From positions 1 to 33,159 of the forward strand of contig CAITVK010000011.1 of NCBI GenBank assembly GCA_903895845.1: DNA of 33,159 nucleotides, written 5' to 3'. A program made the position numbers and the translations under genes. The notes beneath the pieces were generated by a model. It saw nothing but the letters and a program-made list of their open reading frames with translations. It made no database searches and had not been told where the DNA came from. This document shows positions 1 through 7,484 of the stretch, piece by piece. Position 1 is the first letter of the stretch. The number at the start of each line of letters is the position of its first letter. Source of the DNA: an uncultured Chitinophagaceae bacterium. GTDB taxonomy: Bacteria; Bacteroidota; Bacteroidia; Chitinophagales; Chitinophagaceae.

Positions 1-219
1 GTAGCAACCAAGCAAAAAGATGGCCTGTATGGTGGTGTTGCCAATAAAGATATATATGTGAGGGACGTAAACGGACAAAGCAATTTAGTTTGCAACAATG
101 GCGGAACACTTTGCCCTCCACATTGTGGCGTAAAAATTACTACCGATCCAGATGTTTATTCTCCAGAAATAGGCATCACGCTCGTTGACACAGCGGATGG
201 CGGCATGATGATAGTTTAA
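1..219 (+). CDS. 3' end of an unidentified protein gene (partial)
   Basis: Frame 1 is open from the window edge to a TAA stop at 217-219 and gives 72 visible residues. The start lies outside the window. The visible part has three cysteines (residues 31, 38 and 42 of the fragment, in a CNNGG...CPPHC context) and ends in a Gly/Met-rich tail followed by Ile-Val. I do not recognise a family. The closely spaced cysteines could suit a small exported or metal-binding protein, but that is only a guess. A strong hairpin terminator follows 26 bases after the stop, which supports this being a real gene end. Confidence 0.6.
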   Translation, partial: VATKQKDGLYGGVANKDIYVRDVNGQSNLVCNNGGTLCPPHCGVKITTDPDVYSPEIGITLVDTADGGMMIV

Positions 220-245
220 AAATGATTAGACCAAAATTTTATTAT

Positions 246-269
246 AAACCTCCTTCGGGAGGTTTTTTT
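246..269 (+). terminator. Intrinsic terminator after the partial gene
   Basis: An 8-bp stem (246-253 with 258-265, core CCTCC/GGAGG) carries a stable TTCG tetraloop and runs into seven T residues. It separates the upstream gene from the signalling operon that starts near 299. Confidence 0.85.
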
Positions 270-298
270 GTTTATTTGCATACAAAAATTTATTAGCC

Positions 299-967
299 TT
301 GAAAAATGCAGTCGACTTTTTTGATACCATTTATTACATAACAGCAATTATTACGTTTGTTTTTTCCTCCCTTTTATTTTTAAAGAAAAGTGAGCCGTTG
401 TATTTGAAGTTATTTTCTCCATTTACGGGAATAGATACACTTGTTTCACTTCTTACTACTTATTTAGCTCGAAAATCAATACACACCCTTCCTATTGTAA
501 ACGCTTTAACAACATTTGAGTTTTGCTTTTATATATGGGTATTGAGGTGTATCATCAATAACTTATTTATTAAAAAGTTATCGTTAATATTTCTGATTGG
601 TTTTCCAATTGCGGTAGTTGTAAACGTATTTCTGATTCAGGGTTTCAACAACTTTCACACCCTCACCTATTCTATTGGCTGCCTGATTGTCATTTCACTG
701 TCCATCTATTATTTTTTTGAATTATTCCAGACACATTATGCTATTCGTTTGGCAAAAGAACCTGGTTTTTGGATAGCCTGCGCACTGCTTTTTTATTATA
801 GTGTCAGCTTTCCACTATATGTTTGTATTAATTTAATGAAAAATTTTCCCAAAGGATTAGGAGATGTAATAGGAATTGTGTGTTCATTAATGAATTTTAT
901 TCTATATTCACTCTTTTGTATCGCTTTAATATGCAAGATTCAAATCAGGAAATTATTTTCGTCATAG
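299..967 (+). CDS. Multi-pass membrane protein preceding a sensor kinase
   Basis: This 222-residue protein is hydrophobic throughout. I count about six likely membrane helices, roughly residues 10-27, 40-58, 65-85, 93-112, 120-142 and 155-215 (the last stretch probably two helices). No enzymatic motif is visible. It overlaps the following histidine kinase gene by 37 bases. That kinase has only one membrane helix and no sensor domain, so this protein is a reasonable candidate for its membrane sensor partner; this is inference from gene order. The start is uncertain: the only usable codon near the 5' end is a TTG at 299, and the next in-frame ATG is deep in the gene. Confidence 0.75.
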   Translation: MKNAVDFFDTIYYITAIITFVFSSLLFLKKSEPLYLKLFSPFTGIDTLVSLLTTYLARKSIHTLPIVNALTTFEFCFYIWVLRCIINNLFIKKLSLIFLIGFPIAVVVNVFLIQGFNNFHTLTYSIGCLIVISLSIYYFFELFQTHYAIRLAKEPGFWIACALLFYYSVSFPLYVCINLMKNFPKGLGDVIGIVCSLMNFILYSLFCIALICKIQIRKLFSS

Positions 968-1749
968 CCATCGGAGGAATCATTGGATTGCTTTTGGTTG
1001 GATTTATCATAGCCATTTTATATTTTTATCAAAGAAGACAGCAAAAGCAAGAACGGGAAATAATTAGCCTTAAAGAACAATACCAAAAAGAATTATTATA
1101 TAGCCAATTGGAAATGCAAGAAAGCACGATGAAGCAAATTGGCGAAGAACTTCATGATAATATTCAGCAGAAATTGGGTGCAGTAAAAATGGATCTTGAC
1201 TTCTTGCCCATAGATCCAGATTCTGAGATATATGAGACGATCAAAGAAAGTAAGGAAATGGTGAATAACATCATAAACGAGATTAGGGAACTTTCGCATA
1301 GTTTACACACAGATAGAATTTTGCAAATTGGCTTACTAGAATCTATCGATTCGGAAGCAGAGCGTTTAGGAAAAATAAAAACACTTTCCATCATCTATAA
1401 CCGCCAAGCTCTTAGCAACTATTTTGACGGGCAAATAAACACGTTCATATTCCGAATTTTTCAGGAAATAATACAGAATATCCTCAAACACGCCAGTGCT
1501 TCTGAAATTAAAATTGATGTTTTTGATAAAGATGTTACATTTTTTATCATAAGAATACAAGATAATGGAATAGGTTTTGATGTAAATGCAAAAAAAATTC
1601 AAACAAAGGAAACCGGCATTGGTCTTACTAATATGTTCAATCGGGCTAGATTGATTGGTGCAGAAGTTAATATTGAGAGCGAAATAGGAAAAGGAACAAC
1701 AGTTTCATTAGTTTTGCCGATTCCCGAAAAAGAAGAAGAGGTTAGTTAA
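931..1749 (+). CDS. Sensor histidine kinase, HisKA_3 (NarX/LiaS-like) type
   Basis: The 272-residue product should autophosphorylate on a histidine and pass phosphate to the response regulator encoded next door. Order of parts: one N-terminal membrane helix (about residues 8-32), a coiled-coil linker (35-65), the HisKA_3 dimerisation helix with the phospho-accepting His75 in an E-x-L-H-D-N context, then a HATPase_c domain with the N-box around Asn183, the G1 box D211-N-G-I-G and a G2 box (GIGLTNM, near 230). No extracellular sensor domain is present. I chose the ATG at 931 because it gives a normal short N-terminus before the helix; a longer reading from 880 would add 17 residues inside the upstream gene. 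The next gene starts 18 bases after the stop. Confidence 0.9.
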   Translation: MQDSNQEIIFVIAIGGIIGLLLVGFIIAILYFYQRRQQKQEREIISLKEQYQKELLYSQLEMQESTMKQIGEELHDNIQQKLGAVKMDLDFLPIDPDSEIYETIKESKEMVNNIINEIRELSHSLHTDRILQIGLLESIDSEAERLGKIKTLSIIYNRQALSNYFDGQINTFIFRIFQEIIQNILKHASASEIKIDVFDKDVTFFIIRIQDNGIGFDVNAKKIQTKETGIGLTNMFNRARLIGAEVNIESEIGKGTTVSLVLPIPEKEEEVS

Positions 1750-1767
1750 AATAAATATCCAAATAGT

Positions 1768-2433
1768 ATGGCATCTGAAGTTAATAAAATACATGTAGCA
1801 TTGGCAGACGATCACAAGCTGGTACGAAGCTCAATTGCCAAACTAGTTTCTACATTTAAAAACTGTGTTGTTTTATTTGATGCCGAGAACGGAGAACAAG
1901 TTCAAGAACAATTAAAAAACCATGTCATCCCCGATATATTACTGCTAGACATAAGCATGCCCATAATGGACGGCTTTGAAACTGCTTTATGGATAAATAA
2001 AAATTTTCCACAGGTAAAGGTTATTGCTTTAACAATGAATACCGATGAACGCAGTATTGTTAAGATGATGCGTAATGGTGCTAAAGGATTTCTTTCTAAA
2101 AACACAGAACCCCCAGAATTATTGAAAGCAATAGAAACAGTGATGACCAAAAACTTCTATCTGCCCGAAGATATTTCTTGGAAACTAGTTACTGGTTTGC
2201 AAGATGAAGCCAACCAGCCCGTAGAGCCAAAAGACCTGACAGAAAAAGAGAAAGAGTTTCTTGCCTTGATTTGTACCGAACTGACCTATGATCAAATTGC
2301 AAAAAGAATGTTTATCAGTTCTCGTACAGCCGATGATTACCGTGGTATTATGTATGACAAATTGAAAGTTAAGTCTAGGATGGGTATGGCAATGTATGCC
2401 ATTAAGAATGGATTGGTTGGTGATATAGAATAA
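1768..2433 (+). CDS. Response regulator, NarL/LuxR family
   Basis: This 221-residue protein has an N-terminal receiver domain with the acidic pair Asp14-Asp15, the phospho-acceptor Asp61 (in LLLDISMP), Thr89 and Lys111, all in the expected order. A C-terminal helix-turn-helix of the LuxR type follows (about residues 155-215; LTEKEKEFL... QIAKRMFIS... TADDYR). All receiver residues needed for phosphorylation are present, so it should be a phosphorylation-controlled DNA-binding regulator paired with the kinase encoded just upstream. Its targets cannot be read from the window. A T-to-D change in the usual TV..H..N.. recognition segment (here TADDYRGIMYDKL) is seen in many Bacteroidota regulators, as far as I recall. 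Confidence 0.9.
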   Translation: MASEVNKIHVALADDHKLVRSSIAKLVSTFKNCVVLFDAENGEQVQEQLKNHVIPDILLLDISMPIMDGFETALWINKNFPQVKVIALTMNTDERSIVKMMRNGAKGFLSKNTEPPELLKAIETVMTKNFYLPEDISWKLVTGLQDEANQPVEPKDLTEKEKEFLALICTELTYDQIAKRMFISSRTADDYRGIMYDKLKVKSRMGMAMYAIKNGLVGDIE

Positions 2434-2468
2434 ATAGAAAAATACAACCTGCTTTTTACAGAGGAAGT

Positions 2469-2476
2469 TATCTTCG
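2469..2476 (+). promoter_or_regulatory. Possible -7 element of holB
   Basis: TATCTTCG differs by one base from the Bacteroidota -7 consensus TAnnTTTG. It ends only five bases before the holB ATG, so transcription from it would give an almost leaderless mRNA. No convincing -33 TTG is visible. Confidence 0.3.
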
Positions 2477-2481
2477 CCTCC

Positions 2482-3681
2482 ATGCAGTTCAAAGATATAG
2501 TAGGGCAACAAGCAACTAAGAGCCATCTTATTGAAATGGTTGAGCAAAACCGCCTCAGTCATGCGCTTTTATTTTTAGGTAAAGAAGGAAGTGGTGCTTT
2601 GCCTCTTGCTTTGGCTTTTGCCCAGTTTGTGGTTTGTCAACCTGCCGCCTCTCCCGTAGTTGAGGATTTATTTGGGGGGATGTCTGCCCTTGAAAACAAG
2701 CCTTGCTACATCTCTCCAGACGAATTGGAAAACCAGGAAAGCTTTCAACGGGCGGAGAAACTAATACATCCCGATTTGCACTTCTCCTATCCGGTAATAC
2801 CCAAGAAAACGGGCGATAAACCAAAGAGCAGTGATTATATTACCGAATGGCGCGAATTCATCAAACAGTTTCCTTACAGCAATGTGTACGATTGGCTTCA
2901 GTTTATTGGTGCCGAAAACAAACAGGGAAATATTACTGCCGAAGAATGCAACGATATTATGCGTCAGCTAAGCCTGAAGAGCTTTGAAAGCGAATACAAG
3001 GTATTGGTGTTGTGGATGCCCGAATATCTGGGCAAAGAAGGAAATAAATTGTTGAAACTAATAGAAGAGCCCCCCGCCAATACGCTTTTTCTTTTGGTTG
3101 CTGAGGATGAGGAGCAAATATTACCCACAATACTTAGTCGTTGTCAGCTGGTGAAAATTCCCGCTCTTGAAAATAAAGAAATAGAAGCGGCCTTGATAGA
3201 ACGGGCAAAAGCTTCTCCTGAAATAGCGGCTCAGGTTGCAGCAATCTGTGAGGGAAATTATAGAGAGGCGCTTCAATTATTGCAACACAACGAGGAAGAC
3301 TGGCAAAGTTTACTGAAGGAGTGGTTGAACAGCACCCTCAGGGGCGGCCCAATCAAACAAGTGAAGTTTGCAGAAGATATCAGCAAGCTAGGCAGGGAAA
3401 AACAAAAACAGTTCCTACGTTATTTCAATCATTTGATTGGTCAGAGTATCCGTATAAAAATTTTAGGAGGGGATGCTTTTGCAATAGCAGAATCTGAAAA
3501 AGATTTTGCCCTCAGGCTAAATAAAATTGCTTCAGTCAGTCAGCAGCAGGCCATTATTGAGGAGTTGGACAAAGCGTCTTATTACATAGAACGGAATGCC
3601 AATGGCAAAATGTTATTTCAGGCACTGACTATAAAGATGTATCACATTCTCCAAAACAAAGTGGTGCCTACAATGCGATAG
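2482..3681 (+). CDS. holB: DNA polymerase III subunit delta' (clamp-loader subunit)
   Basis: The 399-residue product belongs to the clamp-loader AAA+ family (DnaX/delta'). It starts with the typical F-x-D-I-V-G-Q-x-x-x-K-x-x-L segment and has the SRC arginine-finger motif (Ser219-Arg220-Cys221), which would act in trans on ATP bound by DnaX. The Walker A region (GKEGSGAL, residues 33-40) lacks the Lys-Ser/Thr needed to bind ATP, as expected for delta' and unlike DnaX (gamma/tau). Only two cysteines lie in the region where DnaX carries its zinc module, so zinc binding is doubtful. The ATG at 2482 directly precedes the conserved N-terminus. The next gene is a RicT-like protein, matching the holB-yaaT order of Bacillus subtilis. 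Confidence 0.88.
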   Translation: MQFKDIVGQQATKSHLIEMVEQNRLSHALLFLGKEGSGALPLALAFAQFVVCQPAASPVVEDLFGGMSALENKPCYISPDELENQESFQRAEKLIHPDLHFSYPVIPKKTGDKPKSSDYITEWREFIKQFPYSNVYDWLQFIGAENKQGNITAEECNDIMRQLSLKSFESEYKVLVLWMPEYLGKEGNKLLKLIEEPPANTLFLLVAEDEEQILPTILSRCQLVKIPALENKEIEAALIERAKASPEIAAQVAAICEGNYREALQLLQHNEEDWQSLLKEWLNSTLRGGPIKQVKFAEDISKLGREKQKQFLRYFNHLIGQSIRIKILGGDAFAIAESEKDFALRLNKIASVSQQQAIIEELDKASYYIERNANGKMLFQALTIKMYHILQNKVVPTMR

Positions 3682-4119
3682 AGGCGGATGACAATTCGTA
3701 TTAATCGTTAATAAAGATGAATTATCATTCAATAAAGACGGATTGTAATCCATCTCTACGAAAACTTTTCTCCTTCCGCAAATATTCTATTTGTTTATCT
3801 ATATCTTATTTCACTATTTTTGGAGGCGTTGAAACGTACATAGATTCGGAAGAAAATAATTGATAGGTAGTATATATTATTCATTGGCTCGGGCTTTTAG
3901 ATATAAATTGGAAATAGCGATTACATAATAAACTGTTGGGATTATTCGTTTTAGTCGAATAACATTAGTCTTCCAACTTGCTTTGCCATACTTCTCCCTT
4001 CTTTTTTTCTCTTCCAAATTACATTTCTTCGGGAACAGGCACTTCGTTTCATATTGGTTTATGAACGCGGGTGGCTAGGTTAAAACCTTAATAAAATAAC
4101 TCTGTAAATTAAAAAAGAT
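3682..4119. other. 438-bp AT-rich gene gap
   Basis: No credible gene on either strand. It holds a two-copy 21-bp repeat just after holB (3710-3751, described separately) and a 7-bp inverted repeat (3942-3948 with 3956-3962, TTATTCG/CGAATAA, 7-base loop) that has no T-run and so is not an obvious terminator. A near-consensus -7 word (TAACTCTG, 4097-4104) lies 15 bases before the next start. Confidence 0.6.
3710..3751 (+). repeat. Two-copy 21-bp direct repeat
   Basis: Two adjacent 21-base units at 3710-3730 and 3731-3751 share the first words (AATAAAGAYGRATT). The plus strand reads NKDELSF then NKDGL-stop. The period equals that of the two larger arrays in the window, but with only two copies the relation is tentative. 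Confidence 0.5.
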
Positions 4120-5568
4120 ATGGCGTGTGGATCATGTGGAACAGGAAAACCCGGAGGCTGCAAAAGCAATGGCGGTTGCAGTACGGGCGGTTGCAACAGA
4201 ATGAATGTACACGATTGGTTGGTGAATCTTCCTTTTGCAGATACAGAAAGTCAGTGCCGCGTGGTGGAAGTGAGTTTTAAAAATGGTAGCAGAAAAGATT
4301 TTTATCGCAATACCACCTTACATCTTTTTGAAAAAGGCGATTATGTAACCGTGGAAGGGGTGAATGGTTTTGATGTAGGTGAGGTTAGCCTTTCGGGCGA
4401 ATTGGTACGGATGCAGCTGAAGAAGAGAAATGTAAAGGAGGAAGATCCTGAGATGAGGAAAATTTTGCGTCCAAGCATGGACAGAGATCTGGAAAGTTTT
4501 CATATCAGTAAAGGTCGTGAGGCTAAAATATTATCGCGCAGCAGGGAAATTGCAATTGAATTGAAGTTGCAAATGAAACTTTCTGAAATTGAAATTCAGG
4601 CAGATGGCAGAAAAGCGACCTTCTTTTATACGGCTGATGACCGCGTAGATTTCAGGGAAATGATTAAGCAGTTTGCTGCTGAATTTAAGCTGAAAGTAGA
4701 GATGAAACAAATTGGCATCAGACAGGAAGCGGCCAAAATGGGGGGCATCGGAAGTTGTGGTCGCGAACTTTGTTGCAGCACCTGGCTAACCGATTTCAAG
4801 AGTGTGAACACAACTGCGGCCCGCTATCAAAACCTTTCCATCAATCAAACAAAGCTAAGTGGTCAGTGTGGTCGATTGAAATGTTGCCTCAACTTCGAGT
4901 TGGATACTTATCTGGATGCGCTACAACACTTCCCAGAAAATGCCGACACCTTGGAAACAGCTAAGGGAAATGCTTTCTTGATTAAAAAAGACATCTTCAA
5001 AAACCTCATGTGGTATATGTTGCAGGGTGGCAGCAAGCACTATCCATTGTCCATTCAGCGTGCAAAAGAGATAAAACGTTTGAATATGCAGGGTGTTCGT
5101 CCTGAAGACTTAGAGCCTCTGGATTTAACCGCGAACGGAAAACAGAAAGATGTGGAACCTGAATATGCTGATTTGGTGGGTCAGATTACCCTAAAACCTT
5201 TAGAAAGAGAAAGGCGTCGTGACGACCGTAACCGTAATAGGGACAACAGGCAAGGCGGAGGACGACCAGATAACCGTGGCGAAAACAGGAATGAAAATAG
5301 GGGGGAAAGAAATGTGCAGCCGCAACAACCGCGTGGTAACAACAATGGTGGGCAACCGCAGCGACCACCCCAAAACAACCCGCAACAACAACCACGAAGG
5401 GAGAATAATCAGCCACAGCGGCCGCCACAAAATCAAAATAACAATCGGGACAGGCAACAACCCCGAGGCAACAATGGTGGCGGACAACCACGAAACAGGC
5501 CACCTCAAAATAACCAGCCCCAACAGCCGAGGAGAGATAATGAGAATCCTAAGCCACCGGAGGCATAG
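4120..5568 (+). CDS. ricT: PSP1-domain, RicT/YaaT-like iron-sulfur protein
   Basis: In Bacillus subtilis RicT (YaaT) forms the Ric/Y-complex with RicA and RicF, binds Fe-S clusters and helps RNase Y mature mRNAs. This 482-residue homologue has the PSP1 domain at about residues 90-265, with two conserved cysteine groups: C213-G-R-E-L-C218-C219 and C250-G-R-L-K-C255-C256. A Gly/Ser-rich N-terminus adds five cysteines (3, 6, 14, 20, 25). From about residue 365 the protein becomes a charged, low-complexity Arg/Asn/Gln/Pro/Gly tail of roughly 115 residues, probably disordered and perhaps RNA-binding. The holB-ricT order is shared with Bacillus. Whether it acts with an RNase in Bacteroidota is not established by the sequence. 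A strong terminator follows. Confidence 0.85.
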   Translation: MACGSCGTGKPGGCKSNGGCSTGGCNRMNVHDWLVNLPFADTESQCRVVEVSFKNGSRKDFYRNTTLHLFEKGDYVTVEGVNGFDVGEVSLSGELVRMQLKKRNVKEEDPEMRKILRPSMDRDLESFHISKGREAKILSRSREIAIELKLQMKLSEIEIQADGRKATFFYTADDRVDFREMIKQFAAEFKLKVEMKQIGIRQEAAKMGGIGSCGRELCCSTWLTDFKSVNTTAARYQNLSINQTKLSGQCGRLKCCLNFELDTYLDALQHFPENADTLETAKGNAFLIKKDIFKNLMWYMLQGGSKHYPLSIQRAKEIKRLNMQGVRPEDLEPLDLTANGKQKDVEPEYADLVGQITLKPLERERRRDDRNRNRDNRQGGGRPDNRGENRNENRGERNVQPQQPRGNNNGGQPQRPPQNNPQQQPRRENNQPQRPPQNQNNNRDRQQPRGNNGGGQPRNRPPQNNQPQQPRRDNENPKPPEA

Positions 5569-5594
5569 ATGATAGATATTAGTTGTTAGATATT

Positions 5595-5632
5595 AAAAAA
5601 TCCCTTGAAGAATTTACTTCAAGGGATTTTTT
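5595..5632 (+). terminator. Intrinsic terminator after ricT
   Basis: A perfect 16-bp stem (5595-5610 with 5617-5632, core TCCCTTGAAG/CTTCAAGGGA) has a 6-base loop and A-run/T-run flanks. It closes the holB-ricT unit ahead of hemW. Confidence 0.88.
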
Positions 5633-5675
5633 ATTGCAAATGGTTGAGTACTCATATTTAATACTTTATAACTCA

Positions 5676-5683
5676 TATTTTCG
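5676..5683 (+). promoter_or_regulatory. Possible -7 element of hemW
   Basis: TATTTTCG matches the Bacteroidota TAnnTTTG consensus except for one base and ends 29 bases before the hemW ATG. No clear -33 TTG at the expected spacing. Confidence 0.3.
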
Positions 5684-5712
5684 CCTGCGCCCTACAAGGG
5701 TTTTCAATTTAT

Positions 5713-6834
5713 ATGACAGGCATCTATGTTCACATCCCTTTTTGCAGGAAAGCTTGCCACTATTGCAACTTCCACTTTTCTACCACGCATAGCTTGCTAC
5801 CACAAATGTTGGAAAGTATTGTAGGGGAAATTCGCCTTAGAAAAAACTATTTATCAGCCCCCGTATCTACTATCTATTTTGGTGGTGGCACGCCTAGCAT
5901 TTGCAGCAATGAGCAATTGAGTAATTTGATTAATGAAATAAAATCTGCATTTACGCTTGCACCCAATGTTGAAATGACGCTTGAATCAAACCCCGATGAT
6001 ATTACTATCGAGAAATTGTTGCATTGGAAAGCTATAGGCATCAATCGCCTGAGTATTGGTGTGCAGTCATTCAGAGAAGTAGATTTGCAATGGATGAATC
6101 GCGCGCACAATGCCATTCAGGCTACCTCTGCTATCCTTTTGGCAAAGGAAAATGGTTTTGATAATATCAGCATCGACCTTATTTATGGCACACCCACTTT
6201 GTCCGATGAGCAATGGCTATACAATGTGCAGACTGCCATCAAATTGCAAGTACCACACCTTAGTTGCTATGCGCTAACAGTAGAATTGAAGACGGCTTTG
6301 GATAAGATGATTGAACGGAAAAAGATGGAAGCACCTGACCCCGAGAAGCAAGCGCGCCATTTTGAATTACTGATGCAATGGATGGAAGAAGCTGGCTATG
6401 AGCATTATGAAATCAGCAATTTCGCCAAGCCCGGTATGCGCAGCAAGCACAACAGCAGCTACTGGCAAGGAGAACCTTATATTGGTTTGGGTCCGGCTGC
6501 ACACTCCTTCAATGGGCATAGTCGCCAATGGAATATAGCCAATAATGCATTATATATTAAGGGGATTGCTGCCGGAAATGTTCCTTTTGAAATGGAAGAA
6601 CTTACACCCACTCAAGCGTTGAATGAATATATTATGACGAGTCTTAGAACAAGTGAGGGTTTATCTTTTGAAAAAGTAAAACATAATTTCGGAGAAGACA
6701 AAGCAATAGAAATCAGAAAGAATGCTACTATTTACATCCAGCAAAAAAATGCAATGGTCAGAAACGAACACCTGCAACTCACCTCAAAAGGCAAGCTCCT
6801 TGCAGACGGCATTGCCGCCGATTTATTCTTTTAG
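5713..6834 (+). CDS. hemW: Radical SAM heme chaperone HemW
   Basis: HemW binds heme and delivers it to target proteins; it resembles coproporphyrinogen III dehydrogenase HemN but is not known to have that activity. The 373-residue protein opens with the radical-SAM cluster motif Cys11-x3-Cys15-x2-Cys18 followed by Asn-Phe, as in HemW, rather than the extra C-x-C cysteine of HemN. The SAM-binding segment GGGTPS follows at about residues 57-62, and IGVQSF at about 116-121 is also typical. A HemN C-terminal domain is recognisable (GLGPAAHSF... then a winged-helix-like end). The ATG at 5713 sits directly before the conserved GIYVHIPFC start. It is transcribed alone between the ricT terminator and a long repeat-bearing gap. 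Confidence 0.92.
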   Translation: MTGIYVHIPFCRKACHYCNFHFSTTHSLLPQMLESIVGEIRLRKNYLSAPVSTIYFGGGTPSICSNEQLSNLINEIKSAFTLAPNVEMTLESNPDDITIEKLLHWKAIGINRLSIGVQSFREVDLQWMNRAHNAIQATSAILLAKENGFDNISIDLIYGTPTLSDEQWLYNVQTAIKLQVPHLSCYALTVELKTALDKMIERKKMEAPDPEKQARHFELLMQWMEEAGYEHYEISNFAKPGMRSKHNSSYWQGEPYIGLGPAAHSFNGHSRQWNIANNALYIKGIAAGNVPFEMEELTPTQALNEYIMTSLRTSEGLSFEKVKHNFGEDKAIEIRKNATIYIQQKNAMVRNEHLQLTSKGKLLADGIAADLFF

Positions 6835-7484
6835 AAGTTGATTGAAATAATTTTTAGCAACTAAAACAAGCTGGTAAGAACTTTCTTTTGGTAAGGGGAT
6901 GAGCTTTGTTGGTTATTAAATGAAGAACATTGTCTACCCAAAGTTCCCTTTGCAACCGTGCCAATCAACCATTCATCAACCGGCAACAACGGTTAGGCTA
7001 TCTCTCTTCAGTTGTAATGGCCCATTTTCGCACTTGAGTCCAACACTCCCTCACTTGAGTCAGCCTCCCACTCACTTGGTTTTACTGTTCATTCACGTGA
7101 GTGGGACCCTCATTTTCTTTAGGTTGCCTCAGATTCACTTGAGTCAAGCTCCCACTCGCTTGGTTCTTTGCTTCATTCACTTGGGTGAAGGGCTGACTCA
7201 AGTGCGGGAACAACAGAACCAAGTGAGGAAATGGCGCAAAAAGCCAACAACCAGGCTGGATTCAGTTGAATAATTATTGAGCATAGTTTGATGAAAGCTA
7301 TATTGGGTAAGGGTTTGGGGGGATAATTGGTAGGGGTTGGTTAAAGGGAAGGGTGTGTTTGCAACAATAGAACCCGCTTATTTAAAGACTATTAACAGTT
7401 ACGAACAAAACGGAAGTCCTGTTTGAGTTGCTGATATTCGAACATTACTGCATTAGTTGGAAGCTCCTCCACTAAAAGTAATAA
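6835..7484. other. 650-bp gap between convergent genes
   Basis: The gap between hemW and the HEPN-like gene contains no convincing gene. Its middle (7031-7225) is an array with a 21-bp period. The right part (7392-7484) is an open extension of the HEPN-like gene's own frame beyond its stop. A 117-codon open frame at 6920-7273 is largely created by the array and is not called a gene. Confidence 0.6.
7031..7225. repeat. Degenerate array with exact 21-bp period, partly inverted
   Basis: A CACTTG-type core (one copy CACGTG, one CGCTTG) recurs at 7031, 7052, 7073, 7094, 7136, 7157 and 7178, then appears inverted as CAAGTG at 7199 and 7220. Every interval is 21 or 42 bases; the slot at 7115 is degenerate. 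A higher-order 84-bp repeat is visible: the unit at 7052-7072 matches 7136-7156 at 19 of 21 bases. Both strands read as seven-residue peptides (for example HLSQPPT and HLVLLFI on plus, QVSGRLT and QVRECWT on minus), and both ends read into QVRKW on opposite strands, so the array is roughly palindromic. It lies downstream of two convergent genes. Confidence 0.85.

Noticed and set aside
880-930. Longer N-terminus for the sensor kinase
   Set aside because: It adds 17 residues lying inside the upstream gene; the ATG at 931 gives a normal start before the membrane helix.
2515-2700. holB as a DnaX (tau/gamma) gene
   Set aside because: The Walker A lysine and the four-cysteine zinc module are absent, and there is no tau-type C-terminal extension.
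3942-3962. Inverted repeat as a terminator
   Set aside because: The 7-bp AT-rich stem has no T-run and lies 260 bases after the nearest stop.
5181-5523. Overlapping long antisense frames in the 3' part of ricT
   Set aside because: They are shadows of the low-complexity Arg/Asn/Gln/Pro tail coding sequence.
6920-7273. 117-codon open frame on plus
   Set aside because: It runs through the 21-bp array, whose repeat keeps frames open by construction; the peptide is a His/Leu/Pro heptad string with no start signal or family likeness.
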